Shown: piece by piece, positions 36,201 through 45,796 of the stretch
Layout of the letters: every line of letters starts with the position of its first letter
How positions within the stretch are numbered: position 1 is the stretch's first letter
Assembly: GCA_029781865.1 (NCBI GenBank)
Contig: JAKOVW010000091.1
Coordinates: 82,880-146,879 of the forward strand
Direction: 5' to 3'
Length of the DNA stretch: 64,000 bases
Source: Bacteroidota bacterium
GTDB lineage: Bacteria > Bacteroidota > Bacteroidia > Chitinophagales > Saprospiraceae
Made by a program: the position numbers and the translations under genes
The notes under the pieces: model-generated
The model's input: the letters and a program-made list of their open reading frames with translations, nothing else
Databases searched by the model: none
Told to the model about the DNA's origin: nothing

Positions 36201-38330
36201 CTATTCCTCATGTTCCTTACTAATCTCTTTGTACTCCTTAATTAATTTTTGCTGAATGTCAGGAGTCACGGGAGCGTACTCATTAAAGTGCATGGTGAAT
36301 TTTGCGCGGCCCTGAGTCATGGAGCGCAGACTGGATGAATAGCTGTGCATTTCTGCGAGTGGTACTTTGGCTTTGATTTTTTTATAATGTCCTTCAGAAT
36401 CCATACCCAATATTATAGCGCGACGCGTTTGCAAATCACCCATAATGTCACCCATCGCTTCATCCTGGCATAAAATTTCCAGTTCGTAAACGGGTTCCAG
36501 AATTTGTGCACCGGCAGAATGAAAAGCTTCTTTGAATGCCATCGTTCCCGCAATCTGAAAGGCCATATCATTACTATCCACGGGATGCATCTTACCATCG
36601 AACACAGATACGCGGATATCCGTGCAGTAGGATCCGGTCAGGGGACCTTCGATCATTTTATTCATGATCCCTTTTTTAATGGCTGATGAAAATTTGGTAT
36701 CAATGGATCCACCAACAATGCACCAATAAAATGCAAGCTTTCCACCCCAGCTCAGATCGTCAAATTCCTTGTTTCGCACATTCAATCCAGCAGGATCTGC
36801 CATTCCTTCATGAAATGGTTCAACCCGCATGTGCACTTCAGCAAACTGACCGGAACCACCGGATTGTTTTTTATGACGGTAATTTGTATCGGCTGCTTTT
36901 GTAATAGTCTCCAGGTATGGTATTCTGGGCCTGGTATAATCGAAATGTAAACCATGTAATTTTTCAATACGGTATTTCAGTAAATCCAAATGCAGTTGTC
37001 CCTGTCCATGCAAAATATTCTGACGGAGTCTCTGCGATTGTTCCAATACTAAGGTCGGATCTTCTTCCTGCAATTCATGAACGGCTTTGATCAATTTTTC
37101 AAAATCATTTTTATTCTCTGTGTGAATAGCTGCGCGGATACGTGGTTCCGGAAATGGAATTGGTTCGATTTCAATATCATTCCCTTTTATACTTAAAGTG
37201 TTGTTGGTATGGCTATCTTTTAATTTCACCGCAACTCCAAGGTCGCCGGCTACAAGATCAGGAACTGCTTCCCTGTTTTTGCCATTGGAAACAAATACCT
37301 GGTTAAGTCTTTCTGATCCTCTGTTGCTATTGTTGATCAGTTCATCTCCGGTCTTTACTCTTCCTGAATACACTTTGAAATAAGAAACCTTTCCAACTTT
37401 GGCTTCCGTCATTGTCTTATAAATAAAAAGTACGGCAGGGCCATTTACATTCATGGCCAACTCTCCTTTTTTCAATTTCACTGATGACCGGTCTGCGGGT
37501 GACGGACAGACATCATTGATAAAACCCATAATCCTTCCACTTCCCATATTCTTGATTGCAGAACAACAAAATACCGGAAACAAACTTTGTTTGGCAATTC
37601 CCTTGCGCAATCCATCGGCTAATTCAGATTCATCGAGATTTCCGGTTTCGAAAAAATGTTCCATAAGTGTGTCATCATTTTCTGCTGCAGCTTCGACAAT
37701 GGCATTGTGCATTGCCTGTGCTTTAGCTTTCTCGGCTTCAGGAATATCTTTTTTAGTTGGCTTCCCACCATCGGCAGGAAATTCATACATCACCATTCGA
37801 AGTGCATCAATGATTGCATTGAAATTCTTTCCCGGATTATAAGGATATTGAAAGGGAATCAGCTTATGACCAAATCGCGAAATGGCTTGTTCCAGGGTAG
37901 CATCAAAATCTGCTTTTTCATGATCGCATTGATTGATGACAAACAAAGCAGGCAGATGAAATTTCTCCACATGCTCCCACATCAATTCCGTTCCGACTTC
38001 TACGCCATGTGCAGCATTGAGCGTCATAATTCCAAGGTCCGCCACTTTCATGGAAGACAATATTTCGCCGACAAAATCATCAGAACCGGGAGTGTCAATA
38101 ATATTTATTTTACAATCCTTCCAATTGACATGCATGAGTTTACTAAACAAACTGGCTTTTCGCTCCTGTTCAATTTCAGAAAAATCGGACACCGTGTTTC
38201 CTGCGTCGATAGTTCCTCTTCGCGTAATTGCTTTCGCTTCAAATAACATGCTTTCGATTAAACTCGTCTTTCCGCTATGGGAATGGCCGAGGAAAACGAC
38301 ATTCCTGATTTGTTTGGGATCTAAGCTCAT
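36201..38330 (-). CDS. Elongation factor G-like GTPase
   Basis: A 709-residue EF-G paralogue with all five EF-G domains. G1 is GHSHSGKTSL, G3 IDTPGSDDF, but the G4 motif that should read NKxD is NQCD, and the switch I region (AGNTVSDFSEIEQERKASL) departs from the translational EF-G form. C-terminal domains IV/V are recognisable (AFKEAFHSAGAQILEPVYELEI, LAEMHSYSSSLRSMTQGRAKFTM). This fits the EF-G2/EF-G-like group of uncertain role, not the housekeeping fusA. Stands alone; long repeat regions on both sides. Confidence 0.92.
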   Translation of the reverse strand: MSLDPKQIRNVVFLGHSHSGKTSLIESMLFEAKAITRRGTIDAGNTVSDFSEIEQERKASLFSKLMHVNWKDCKINIIDTPGSDDFVGEILSSMKVADLGIMTLNAAHGVEVGTELMWEHVEKFHLPALFVINQCDHEKADFDATLEQAISRFGHKLIPFQYPYNPGKNFNAIIDALRMVMYEFPADGGKPTKKDIPEAEKAKAQAMHNAIVEAAAENDDTLMEHFFETGNLDESELADGLRKGIAKQSLFPVFCCSAIKNMGSGRIMGFINDVCPSPADRSSVKLKKGELAMNVNGPAVLFIYKTMTEAKVGKVSYFKVYSGRVKTGDELINNSNRGSERLNQVFVSNGKNREAVPDLVAGDLGVAVKLKDSHTNNTLSIKGNDIEIEPIPFPEPRIRAAIHTENKNDFEKLIKAVHELQEEDPTLVLEQSQRLRQNILHGQGQLHLDLLKYRIEKLHGLHFDYTRPRIPYLETITKAADTNYRHKKQSGGSGQFAEVHMRVEPFHEGMADPAGLNVRNKEFDDLSWGGKLAFYWCIVGGSIDTKFSSAIKKGIMNKMIEGPLTGSYCTDIRVSVFDGKMHPVDSNDMAFQIAGTMAFKEAFHSAGAQILEPVYELEILCQDEAMGDIMGDLQTRRAIILGMDSEGHYKKIKAKVPLAEMHSYSSSLRSMTQGRAKFTMHFNEYAPVTPDIQQKLIKEYKEISKEHEE

Positions 38331-38488
38331 ATAAATTGGATTTTATCTTGTTTAGTAATACTTGCAACAAGTTATCTTATTTGGAAAGAATCCCAAAAAT
38401 TATTTCATATAAATTTTTTACAAACGGGTAAAAGAACTGGTTATGTGGATAGTATAGATTAGAGTTATATTTCATGTTTGGTGCGTGC

Positions 38489-38998
38489 AGAATGTCCGGT
38501 TCTTAACGGCAAAGGCGTGAAGGTTGCGCAGAGGACGATAAGATTGACGTTTGCATTTATTTGCTTTTATGTTTACTCATGAATGAATATGGGTTCAATC
38601 ATTGTATTTCTTGCTTGCAGAATGTCCGGTTCTTAACCGCAAAGGCGCAAAGGTTGCGCAAAGGACGCTAAGATTGATATTTGTATTTATTCGTTACTAA
38701 CTCTACATAATCAATGTAAATAGACTGCAAATTATAATTCTTCCTTACAGAATGTCCGGTTCTTAACCGCAAAGGCGCGAAGGTTGCGCAGAGGACGCTA
38801 AGATTGATATTTGTTTTTATTCGTTACTAACTCTACATAATCAATGTAAATAGACTGCAAATTATAATTCTTCCTTACAGAATGTCCGGTTCTTAACCGC
38901 AAAGGCGTGAAGGTTGCGCAGAGAACGCTAAGATTGTTAGTTGAATTTATTCGTTGCGAACTTTGCGTTCTTCCTTTGCGGCTTTGCGGTTAGAACTC
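38489..38998. repeat. Four-copy ~130-bp tandem repeat sharing the CGCAAAG core
   Basis: Copies start near 38489, 38619, 38749 and 38879 (exact 130-bp period). Each opens with a GAATGTCCGGTTCTTAACCG-like sequence followed by CGCAAAGG and GCGCAAAGG-like motifs; copies 3 and 4 are nearly identical. The last ends in an inverted match (GGCTTTGCGGTTAGAAC, 38980-38996) to its own left end, giving terminal inverted repeats. Core motifs match the 4895-5875 array. It fills most of the 671-bp gap 38331-39001; no gene. Confidence 0.92.
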
Positions 38999-39001
38999 TT
39001 T

Positions 39002-40009
39002 TTATGAAGGAAGCACATCAAGCAATTGAAGATCGTCAATTTGAAGTGCACATTTGAAATGCTTCTCCGGACATGCTTTATATCCATGTAAACCGCAGGG
39101 CCTGCAATACAATTTTTCGTTAAGCTGAATGATGTGTTGAATATCTGATAATGGACCAAAACCAAACTCAGTTACCGTACTGCAAAATATTGCTGCAACT
39201 GGAGCATTTACGGAAGATGCAATATGCAAAGGCCCGGAGTCATTTACATAATTCATGACAGCATGCTTCATCAGCTCTGCAGATTCCTGGATGCTAAGTT
39301 CACCACACAAATTGTGCATCTCCAGGTTTGAATTTTTTAATCCTACCTCTGCAATGATCTGTCCACACAATCTGCCATCATTTTTCGATCCTATAAAATA
39401 CACAGCTTTGTTTGAATGCAAACCGGAAAGAAATGATATCCATTTTTCCTTCGGATATTGCTTGGTAAACCACACAGAAGCCGGTGCTATCACCAAATAA
39501 GGTTTTTTAGTCAGCGATTCAATTTTAGTTTTATTTTCTTCAACTGTATATACTTTTGGTCTGGCAGCATTGGAATCCGTATAAGCTTCAATCAACTTTT
39601 GATTTCGCTGTGTTTCATGAATAAATTGCGTGGCAGAAATTTGGTGGGCAACTTTTACAGAATAAAATAAGGATAATGGATTTTTATCGAAACCGATTTT
39701 TTCTTTCGATCCGGATAATACGGTCAGCAATCCGGTTGAAGCAAATCGCTGCAGATTAAACACTTTGTCATATTTTCTTTCTCTGATCTTAATCAAAACC
39801 TGAATCAGATTTTTGTATTTGTCTTTTGTCTTGTCCCAAATAATCAGGCTGTTTATTTTCGGATTGTTTTTAAACACAGCTTCATTTCCTTTTCTGATCA
39901 ATACATCCAGAGAGTCGTTGGGATAATATTGATTCCATTTCTCCATCAGGGCAGTTGATAAAATCACATCCCCCAAAAAAGAAGTTTGTATAAAAAGTAT
40001 TTTGGACAT
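39002..40009 (-). CDS. Glycosyltransferase family 9 (heptosyltransferase-like)
   Basis: A 335-residue GT9 protein. Opening ILFIQTSFLGDVILSTALMEKW, the middle LVIAPASVWFTKQYPKEKWISFLSGL and YVNDSGPLHIASSVNAPVAAIF are typical of ADP-heptose:LPS heptosyltransferases (WaaF/WaaQ type). The C-terminal Cys cluster (YCRPCGLHGYKACPEKHFKC) is common in Bacteroidota members. Likely adds a sugar to the lipopolysaccharide core at the inner membrane. Not in an LPS cluster here. Confidence 0.9.
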   Translation of the reverse strand: MSKILFIQTSFLGDVILSTALMEKWNQYYPNDSLDVLIRKGNEAVFKNNPKINSLIIWDKTKDKYKNLIQVLIKIRERKYDKVFNLQRFASTGLLTVLSGSKEKIGFDKNPLSLFYSVKVAHQISATQFIHETQRNQKLIEAYTDSNAARPKVYTVEENKTKIESLTKKPYLVIAPASVWFTKQYPKEKWISFLSGLHSNKAVYFIGSKNDGRLCGQIIAEVGLKNSNLEMHNLCGELSIQESAELMKHAVMNYVNDSGPLHIASSVNAPVAAIFCSTVTEFGFGPLSDIQHIIQLNEKLYCRPCGLHGYKACPEKHFKCALQIDDLQLLDVLPS

Positions 40010-40047
40010 TTAATTTAATGGATTTGCATATTCTGTTAAATACCTAT

Positions 40048-41763
40048 TTAATTTTCAATTGCAACGGAATCATCTCCCCGTTGATCAGCAACTCCAATAA
40101 ACGAATCCCCTTCTCGTGCAATCAACTCAACACGCCCGATTTGCTCTCTGACCAGCAGATTGTATTTCTTGTTTTTCAAATCTGTAAATAATTTTTTATC
40201 TAAAATTCCCTTTTCAAAATAAATGCAGTCCGGAAGCAACTGATGGTGAAATCGCAGACTTTGCACAGCATCTGAAGGACTCAAATGAAATTCAATCAGA
40301 TTCATCAATACCTGAAATACACTGGTAATGATGGTTGATCCACCCGGAGTTCCTACAATATATTCCACCCGATTTCCCCGGACCACAATGGTTGGAGTCA
40401 TACTACTAAGCATTCTCTTATTAGCTGCGATAGCATTGGCCTTAGAACCGATGAGCCCATAGGCATTCGGCACTCCAGGCTTCACACTGAAATCATCCAT
40501 TTCATTATTCAATAAAAAGCCTGCACCTTCAGCAACTACGAATGAACCATAAGAACCATTTAAAGCAGTGGTAATGCTCGCAGCATTTCCATCTTTATCG
40601 ATGATGCTGAAATGCGTTGTTTCTTCAGATTCACCAGACAGTTCATCTTTATCGATAAAATCCCTGGAATCCGATGCCTGTTGAAGATCAATACCGGCTA
40701 TTCTTTTCTTTAAATAATTTTTATTCAACAACTGTTTTACCGGAACCGGATAAAATTCGGGATCTCCGAGAAACATTGCGCGATCTGCATATACTCTCCG
40801 CTCAAACTCTGTGAACAACTGAATATGCTCACTGGAATGAAATTTCAAATCAGACCTTCCCAATAATTCGTACATCCCAAAAAGTTGCGCCAGGTGAACA
40901 CCTCCACTGGATGGAGGTGGCATTGAAATGATAGTATAATCGTTATACTGAAACTGAATCGGCGTTCTCCAAACGGAATGATAGTTTGATAAATCAGCTT
41001 TACTAATCCATGTTTTCTGATGAGCATTCATGGTGTTGATCATGCACTCGGCCGTTTTTCCCTGGTAAAATTCGTCCCGTCCATTTTTAGCAATTCTCTT
41101 TAATGTTTCCGCCAATTGTTTTTGTTGAAATAAATCTCCCTGTTTCCATCGCGAAAACTTTACAAAAGCTGTTTCTTTTTTATTGTTGATTAAAAAACGG
41201 GATTGCAAATGATTCAGTTGATCTGCCTGCATTTTTGAAAGAGGATACCCAATTTCAGCATACTGAATTGCCGGATGCATTAATGTTTGAATATTCTTTA
41301 GTTTAGAAAATTTATCGAACATTTGAAATATACCATCCACTGTGCCCGGTACACCGATTGAATAAATTCCTTCCTGGGATAGTGAATCAACGACGTCTGC
41401 TTTTTGATTCAGATAATATTTTGAATCGGCTACAGCCGGCGCCTTTTCTCTAAAATCCAAAGCATGTGTTTGTCCATTTCGCTCGCGATAAATGAGAAAT
41501 CCTCCACCTCCTATATTGCCGGCTTCCGGATAAACAACCGTCAAAGCAAACATAACTGCAATGGCGGCATCTATGGCATTTCCCCCTTGCTCTAAAATGG
41601 ATGTGCCTGCCCGAGATGCCAATGAACTAGCAGTTACCACAATACCTTTATTCGATTTGGCTTCCTTGACTATTGGGGAGACGGTTATACCTGTTTGTGA
41701 AGTTTTACATGCCCAGGTGAGCAATAATGCGATAATAATGAATCGATGTATCAAATTCCTCAT
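40048..41763 (-). CDS. ggt: Gamma-glutamyltransferase
   Basis: A 571-residue gamma-glutamyltranspeptidase that cleaves or transfers the gamma-glutamyl group of glutathione. The signal MRNLIHRFIIIALLLTWAC has a lipobox, predicting a periplasmic lipoprotein. The autoprocessing site is at Thr382 in ETTHFS, which would become the N-terminal nucleophile of the small subunit; GGNAIDAAIA and GNIGGGGF at the front and TPGGSTIITSVFQV later are diagnostic. 38 bp downstream of the glycosyltransferase start, same strand. Confidence 0.95.
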   Translation of the reverse strand: MRNLIHRFIIIALLLTWACKTSQTGITVSPIVKEAKSNKGIVVTASSLASRAGTSILEQGGNAIDAAIAVMFALTVVYPEAGNIGGGGFLIYRERNGQTHALDFREKAPAVADSKYYLNQKADVVDSLSQEGIYSIGVPGTVDGIFQMFDKFSKLKNIQTLMHPAIQYAEIGYPLSKMQADQLNHLQSRFLINNKKETAFVKFSRWKQGDLFQQKQLAETLKRIAKNGRDEFYQGKTAECMINTMNAHQKTWISKADLSNYHSVWRTPIQFQYNDYTIISMPPPSSGGVHLAQLFGMYELLGRSDLKFHSSEHIQLFTEFERRVYADRAMFLGDPEFYPVPVKQLLNKNYLKKRIAGIDLQQASDSRDFIDKDELSGESEETTHFSIIDKDGNAASITTALNGSYGSFVVAEGAGFLLNNEMDDFSVKPGVPNAYGLIGSKANAIAANKRMLSSMTPTIVVRGNRVEYIVGTPGGSTIITSVFQVLMNLIEFHLSPSDAVQSLRFHHQLLPDCIYFEKGILDKKLFTDLKNKKYNLLVREQIGRVELIAREGDSFIGVADQRGDDSVAIEN

Positions 41764-41799
41764 TGGATCAAGCTGCTAAATTAATCTATGTCCTGACAA

Positions 41800-41816
41800 A
41801 TGAGATCAAATCTCAT
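41800..41816. promoter_or_regulatory. Perfect inverted repeat upstream of ggt
   Basis: ATGAGA-N5-TCTCAT, 37 bp upstream of the ggt start and in the divergent ggt/ahcY region. Could be an operator; no regulator is identified. Confidence 0.25.
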
Positions 41817-41993
41817 AAGAAGACCCGAACCGCATATTTAGCTTGAACACTTTCGCCTTAAAACCGTTGTTTCTCAGTCAAATCTGGTTTGAAGGATAAT
41901 TAACATAGTCTTTAATAAAACCATGTATTATTGGCTAATGATCTATTCTTTATAAACCCATTAATCCATAACTTTGCCAAAATTTTTAAACAA

Positions 41994-43307
41994 ATGGAAC
42001 AAGTTGCAACACACCTTAAATTCAGAGTTAAAGACATAAGCCTTGCTGATTGGGGCCGTAAAGAGATCGAGCTCGCAGAAGCAGAAATGCCGGGATTGAT
42101 GTCCCTGAGAGCTGAATACGGCGCCACTAAACCTTTAAAAGGGGCCCGTATCGCAGGTTGTCTTCACATGACCATTCAGACCGCAGTTCTTATCGAGACC
42201 TTAATAGAATTAGGTGCAGAGGTGAGCTGGTCTTCCTGTAATATATTTTCGACGCAAGACCATGCCGCTGCGGCTATTGCTGCAAGGAATATTCCGGTCT
42301 TTGCCTGGAAAGGAATGAATGAAGAAGAGTTTAACTGGTGTATTGAGCAAACTATTTTTGCTTTCAAAGACGGCCAACCATTGAATATGATCCTAGATGA
42401 CGGAGGCGATCTTACCAATATGGTTTTAGATCAATATCCTGAGCTTGTAAAGGGAATTCGCGGAATTTCCGAAGAAACAACCACGGGTGTACTACGCTTA
42501 TACGATCGGATGAAAAACGGAGGTCTCCCTTTACCTTGTTTTAATGTAAATGATTCTGTTACCAAATCTAAATTTGATAATAAATACGGTTGCAAAGAAT
42601 CTTTGGTTGATGCCATTCGCAGAGCAACCGATATCATGATGGCCGGAAAAGTAGCCGTCGTAGCCGGATACGGAGATGTTGGAAAAGGATCTGCTGCATC
42701 TTTACGTGGAGCAGGCTGCAGAGTTATCGTTACAGAAATTGACCCGATCTGCGCTCTTCAGGCTGCAATGGACAGTTATCAGGTCATGAAAATGGAAGAT
42801 GCCGTGAAAATTGCCAACATTGTAGTTACTGCAACCGGAAACTGCGACATCATTAATGAAAAGCATTTCCGCAAAATGAAAGATAAAACCATCGTTTGCA
42901 ACATCGGCCATTTTGATAATGAAATTGATGTAGCCTGGTTGAAAAATAATTACGGTCAAACCAGAGTCGAAATTAAACCACAGGTAGATAAATACACCAT
43001 CGATGGTAAAGATATTCTGCTGCTGGCAGAAGGCCGTTTGGTCAACCTTGGCTGCGCAACGGGTCACCCATCCTTTGTCATGAGTAATTCATTTACCAAT
43101 CAGTGTCTTGCTCAGCTCGAATTATGGCAGCATGCGGATCGCTATGAACCTAAAGTCTACACCTTACCCAAAAGTCTGGATGAACAGGTAGCGCGTTTGC
43201 ATTTAGCTAAAATCGGAGTTGAACTGGATACATTGAGTCCTAAACAAGCACAGTATATCGGAGTGCATCAGGATGGACCGTATAAGCCGGAGTATTATAG
43301 ATATTAA
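41994..43307 (+). CDS. ahcY: Adenosylhomocysteinase
   Basis: A 437-residue S-adenosylhomocysteine hydrolase, NAD-dependent, splitting the product of methyltransferases into adenosine and homocysteine. The frame opens at a TTG at 41931, but the ATG at 41994 matches the family N-terminus ([17 protein letters not shown]). Seen: [31 protein letters not shown], the NAD loop [15 protein letters not shown] near residue 225, and the C-terminal [12 protein letters not shown] end. A -7-like TAACTTTG at 41969-41976 precedes it. A heptamer array begins 4 nt after the stop. Confidence 0.97.
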   Translation: MEQVATHLKFRVKDISLADWGRKEIELAEAEMPGLMSLRAEYGATKPLKGARIAGCLHMTIQTAVLIETLIELGAEVSWSSCNIFSTQDHAAAAIAARNIPVFAWKGMNEEEFNWCIEQTIFAFKDGQPLNMILDDGGDLTNMVLDQYPELVKGIRGISEETTTGVLRLYDRMKNGGLPLPCFNVNDSVTKSKFDNKYGCKESLVDAIRRATDIMMAGKVAVVAGYGDVGKGSAASLRGAGCRVIVTEIDPICALQAAMDSYQVMKMEDAVKIANIVVTATGNCDIINEKHFRKMKDKTIVCNIGHFDNEIDVAWLKNNYGQTRVEIKPQVDKYTIDGKDILLLAEGRLVNLGCATGHPSFVMSNSFTNQCLAQLELWQHADRYEPKVYTLPKSLDEQVARLHLAKIGVELDTLSPKQAQYIGVHQDGPYKPEYYRY

Positions 43308-43311
43308 GAAA

Positions 43312-43360
43312 GTGAGGAGTTAGGGGTGAGAAGTTAAAAGTGATGAATGAAGAGTGATTC
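43312..43360 (+). repeat. Heptamer array, GTGAGGA/GTTAGGG type
   Basis: Seven in-phase 7-nt units (GTGAGGA, GTTAGGG, GTGAGAA, GTTAAAA, GTGATGA, ATGAAGA, GTGATTC) beginning 4 nt after the ahcY stop, sense orientation. Confidence 0.85.
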
Positions 43361-43417
43361 AGGTTGATACTTGCTATACCCTAACCGAACATTCAAAAAT
43401 ATGGATTACAGGTAAAA

Positions 43418-44407
43418 ATGCGGAAAGCACACTATAATAAATTAGTTTTCTGCATTAGTTTAATAGCCTTCGTCGTTGTCAACGGTCACGCACAAAGTCG
43501 TTTTCAGCAGTTCTTTATTCCTTCGGATACGCTTAATCATAAACGGGTATGGCTTGCAGGCAGTTTTGCCTTCACGACTTATTCTGTTTTTTCAATCGGC
43601 TTGTATAATGCCTGGTATAAAAAAGCGAAGCAGACTTCATTTCATTTTTTTAATGATTATGGAGAATGGAACAATCTCGATAAAGTAGCACACAACTACA
43701 ATAGTTACATACAATCAAGCAATGTCTATGACGGTGCCAGATGGTGTGGATATTCGGAAAAAGCGGCAGTCCTTTGGGGCGCTTCTGTTTCTTTGCTGTT
43801 TCAATCTACCATCGAAGTTATGGATGGCTTCAGTTCAGACTATGGTTTCAGCTGGCCTGACATGGCATGCAATTTAACGGGTGCGGGTTTGTTTGCGGGA
43901 CAACAATTACTGTGGCATGAACAAAAATTTAAATTGAAACTATCTGCATTTCCCAAAAAATATCCCGATGGGTTTATAACCGGCGATAATGGAACGCGCA
44001 TCAGTTATGCACAACGTGCAGAAGACTTATATGGAAATGCATACTTCAGTAGCTTTATGAAGGATTATAATGCACAAACCTTTTGGCTTTCTTTTAATCC
44101 GGGAATTTTTTCCAAATCGATCAACACCTTTTGGCCGGCCTATCTGGATCTTTCGATTGGCTACGGTGCCGATAATTTATTCGGTGGCTATAAAAACAAT
44201 TGGGAAAGCAATGGAGAACATTTTACAGCAACGCAACCGAGAACACATCAATATTATTTATCTCTGGATATCGATTTAAAAAAGATACGCGTGAAAAACA
44301 ATTTCCTTCGGACAACACTTCATATTCTGAATATCATAAAAATTCCCGCCCCCGCTTTGGAATTCAATTCGCCCGGAAATATAAAATGGCATTGGCTGTT
44401 TTTCTAA
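43418..44407 (+). CDS. DUF2279 (YfiM-like) exported protein
   Basis: A 329-residue protein with a signal peptide (cleavage near GHAQ, residue 26). The mature domain has FNDYGEWNNLDKVAHNYNSYIQS, EKAAVLWGASVSLLFQSTIEVMDGFSSDYGFSWPDMACNLTGAGLF, which is the DUF2279/YfiM membrane-helix pattern. Likely an outer or inner membrane protein; function unknown. Convergent with fumarylacetoacetase, 38 bp between stops. Confidence 0.8.
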   Translation: MRKAHYNKLVFCISLIAFVVVNGHAQSRFQQFFIPSDTLNHKRVWLAGSFAFTTYSVFSIGLYNAWYKKAKQTSFHFFNDYGEWNNLDKVAHNYNSYIQSSNVYDGARWCGYSEKAAVLWGASVSLLFQSTIEVMDGFSSDYGFSWPDMACNLTGAGLFAGQQLLWHEQKFKLKLSAFPKKYPDGFITGDNGTRISYAQRAEDLYGNAYFSSFMKDYNAQTFWLSFNPGIFSKSINTFWPAYLDLSIGYGADNLFGGYKNNWESNGEHFTATQPRTHQYYLSLDIDLKKIRVKNNFLRTTLHILNIIKIPAPALEFNSPGNIKWHWLFF

Positions 44408-44445
44408 ATTGACTTTAACAGAACCGTGTGATTCTTGATCCAAAT

Positions 44446-45717
44446 TTACAGGGCCGGTATTATCCGACCTCTGCATTCTCCGAAACCAATCCGGTAACTT
44501 TCATTCTGTGCATAAGCACGCATGATTATGGTGTCGCCATCCTGCAAAAAAGTACGTGTAGTTCCATCTTTCATTTGCAATGGCCTGGTTCCTTTCCATG
44601 CAAGTTCAAGTAAAGATCCAAACGAATCCGGAGTAGGACCGGAAATAGTACCGGAAGCGCAAAAATCTCCGCTCTCCATATTGCAACCATTGACTGTGTG
44701 ATGCGCAAGCTGCTGCGACATACTCCAATACAAATATTTCATGTTGGAACGGCAAATGATGTTTTCATCTCCGTTAGATGTCTTTAAAACAACTTCCAGA
44801 TGAACGTCATAATTAGAAGCTTCATCCTGTTTTAAATAATCGAGTAATGGTTTTTCAGGTACAGGTCCCTGCACTTTAAATGATTGCAATGCATCAAGGT
44901 CCACTAACCAGGGCGAAACAGTAGAAGCAAAATTTTTTGCAAGAAACGGACCGAGTGGCACATATTCCCATTTTTGAATATCACGTGCTGACCAGTCATT
45001 AAAAATGAGCAGACCCTGAATGTGATCTTCAGCTTCTGAAACGGGAATCGGATGCCCTAAACGATTTCCTCTGCCAACTACAAAAGCCATTTCGAGCTCA
45101 ATGTCCAATTGCCTGCTTGGCCCGAAAACCGGCGCTTCACCCTCATTCAATACCATTTGTCCTTTAGGCCTGATAATATCTGTACCGGAAACGACTATTG
45201 ATGATGCCCGTCCATGATAGGCAACAGGTAAATGCAACCAGTTTGGCAATAGTGCATTTGCCGGATCTCTAAACATGGTACCTACATTTGTTGCATGTTC
45301 ACGACTGCTGTAGAAATCGGTGTAATTTCCCGGTTTAACCGGAAGATGCAATGTGACCTCTTCTCTTTTATAAAAATTTAACTTGCATAAATCCTTGTTT
45401 ACAAACTTATTTCCGGATTCAAACAATTCAAAAATATCTTTTCTTAATTCGCGTAGCGATGATTTGCCTTTTTGCAATATCGGATTTAAATAATCCTGTT
45501 CAAAATCTGAAGTTTTAAACAGTGCAACATTCAAAATTCTATACTCTGATAATCCATGCAAATCGATTATGGTATCGCCAATGATAGTACATACTTTTTT
45601 AGGGCCGCCAGAAATTGAAAAAATTCCAAGCGGTATATTTTGAATTGGAAAATCTGTGGTCGGATCATAGTTTATCCAGGATTTCGCCTGTTTGTCAAAT
45701 ATTAATACCGGATTCAT
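44446..45717 (-). CDS. fahA: Fumarylacetoacetase
   Basis: A 423-residue enzyme for the last step of tyrosine/phenylalanine catabolism, cleaving fumarylacetoacetate to fumarate and acetoacetate. N-terminal SH3-like domain, then the FAH fold: DFYSSREHATNVGTMFRDP with the catalytic His, LPVAYHGRASS, DIELEMAFVVG with metal-binding acids, and DIQKWEYVPLGPFLAKNFAS. No other tyrosine-degradation gene is in the window. Confidence 0.95.
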   Translation of the reverse strand: MNPVLIFDKQAKSWINYDPTTDFPIQNIPLGIFSISGGPKKVCTIIGDTIIDLHGLSEYRILNVALFKTSDFEQDYLNPILQKGKSSLRELRKDIFELFESGNKFVNKDLCKLNFYKREEVTLHLPVKPGNYTDFYSSREHATNVGTMFRDPANALLPNWLHLPVAYHGRASSIVVSGTDIIRPKGQMVLNEGEAPVFGPSRQLDIELEMAFVVGRGNRLGHPIPVSEAEDHIQGLLIFNDWSARDIQKWEYVPLGPFLAKNFASTVSPWLVDLDALQSFKVQGPVPEKPLLDYLKQDEASNYDVHLEVVLKTSNGDENIICRSNMKYLYWSMSQQLAHHTVNGCNMESGDFCASGTISGPTPDSFGSLLELAWKGTRPLQMKDGTTRTFLQDGDTIIMRAYAQNESYRIGFGECRGRIIPAL

Positions 45718-45796
45718 AACTATTGATTTAGCAAAACAAGATAACAGATATGAGATAAATAGAAAGTAACTCTATGATTAATTTATCATTGCTCCT

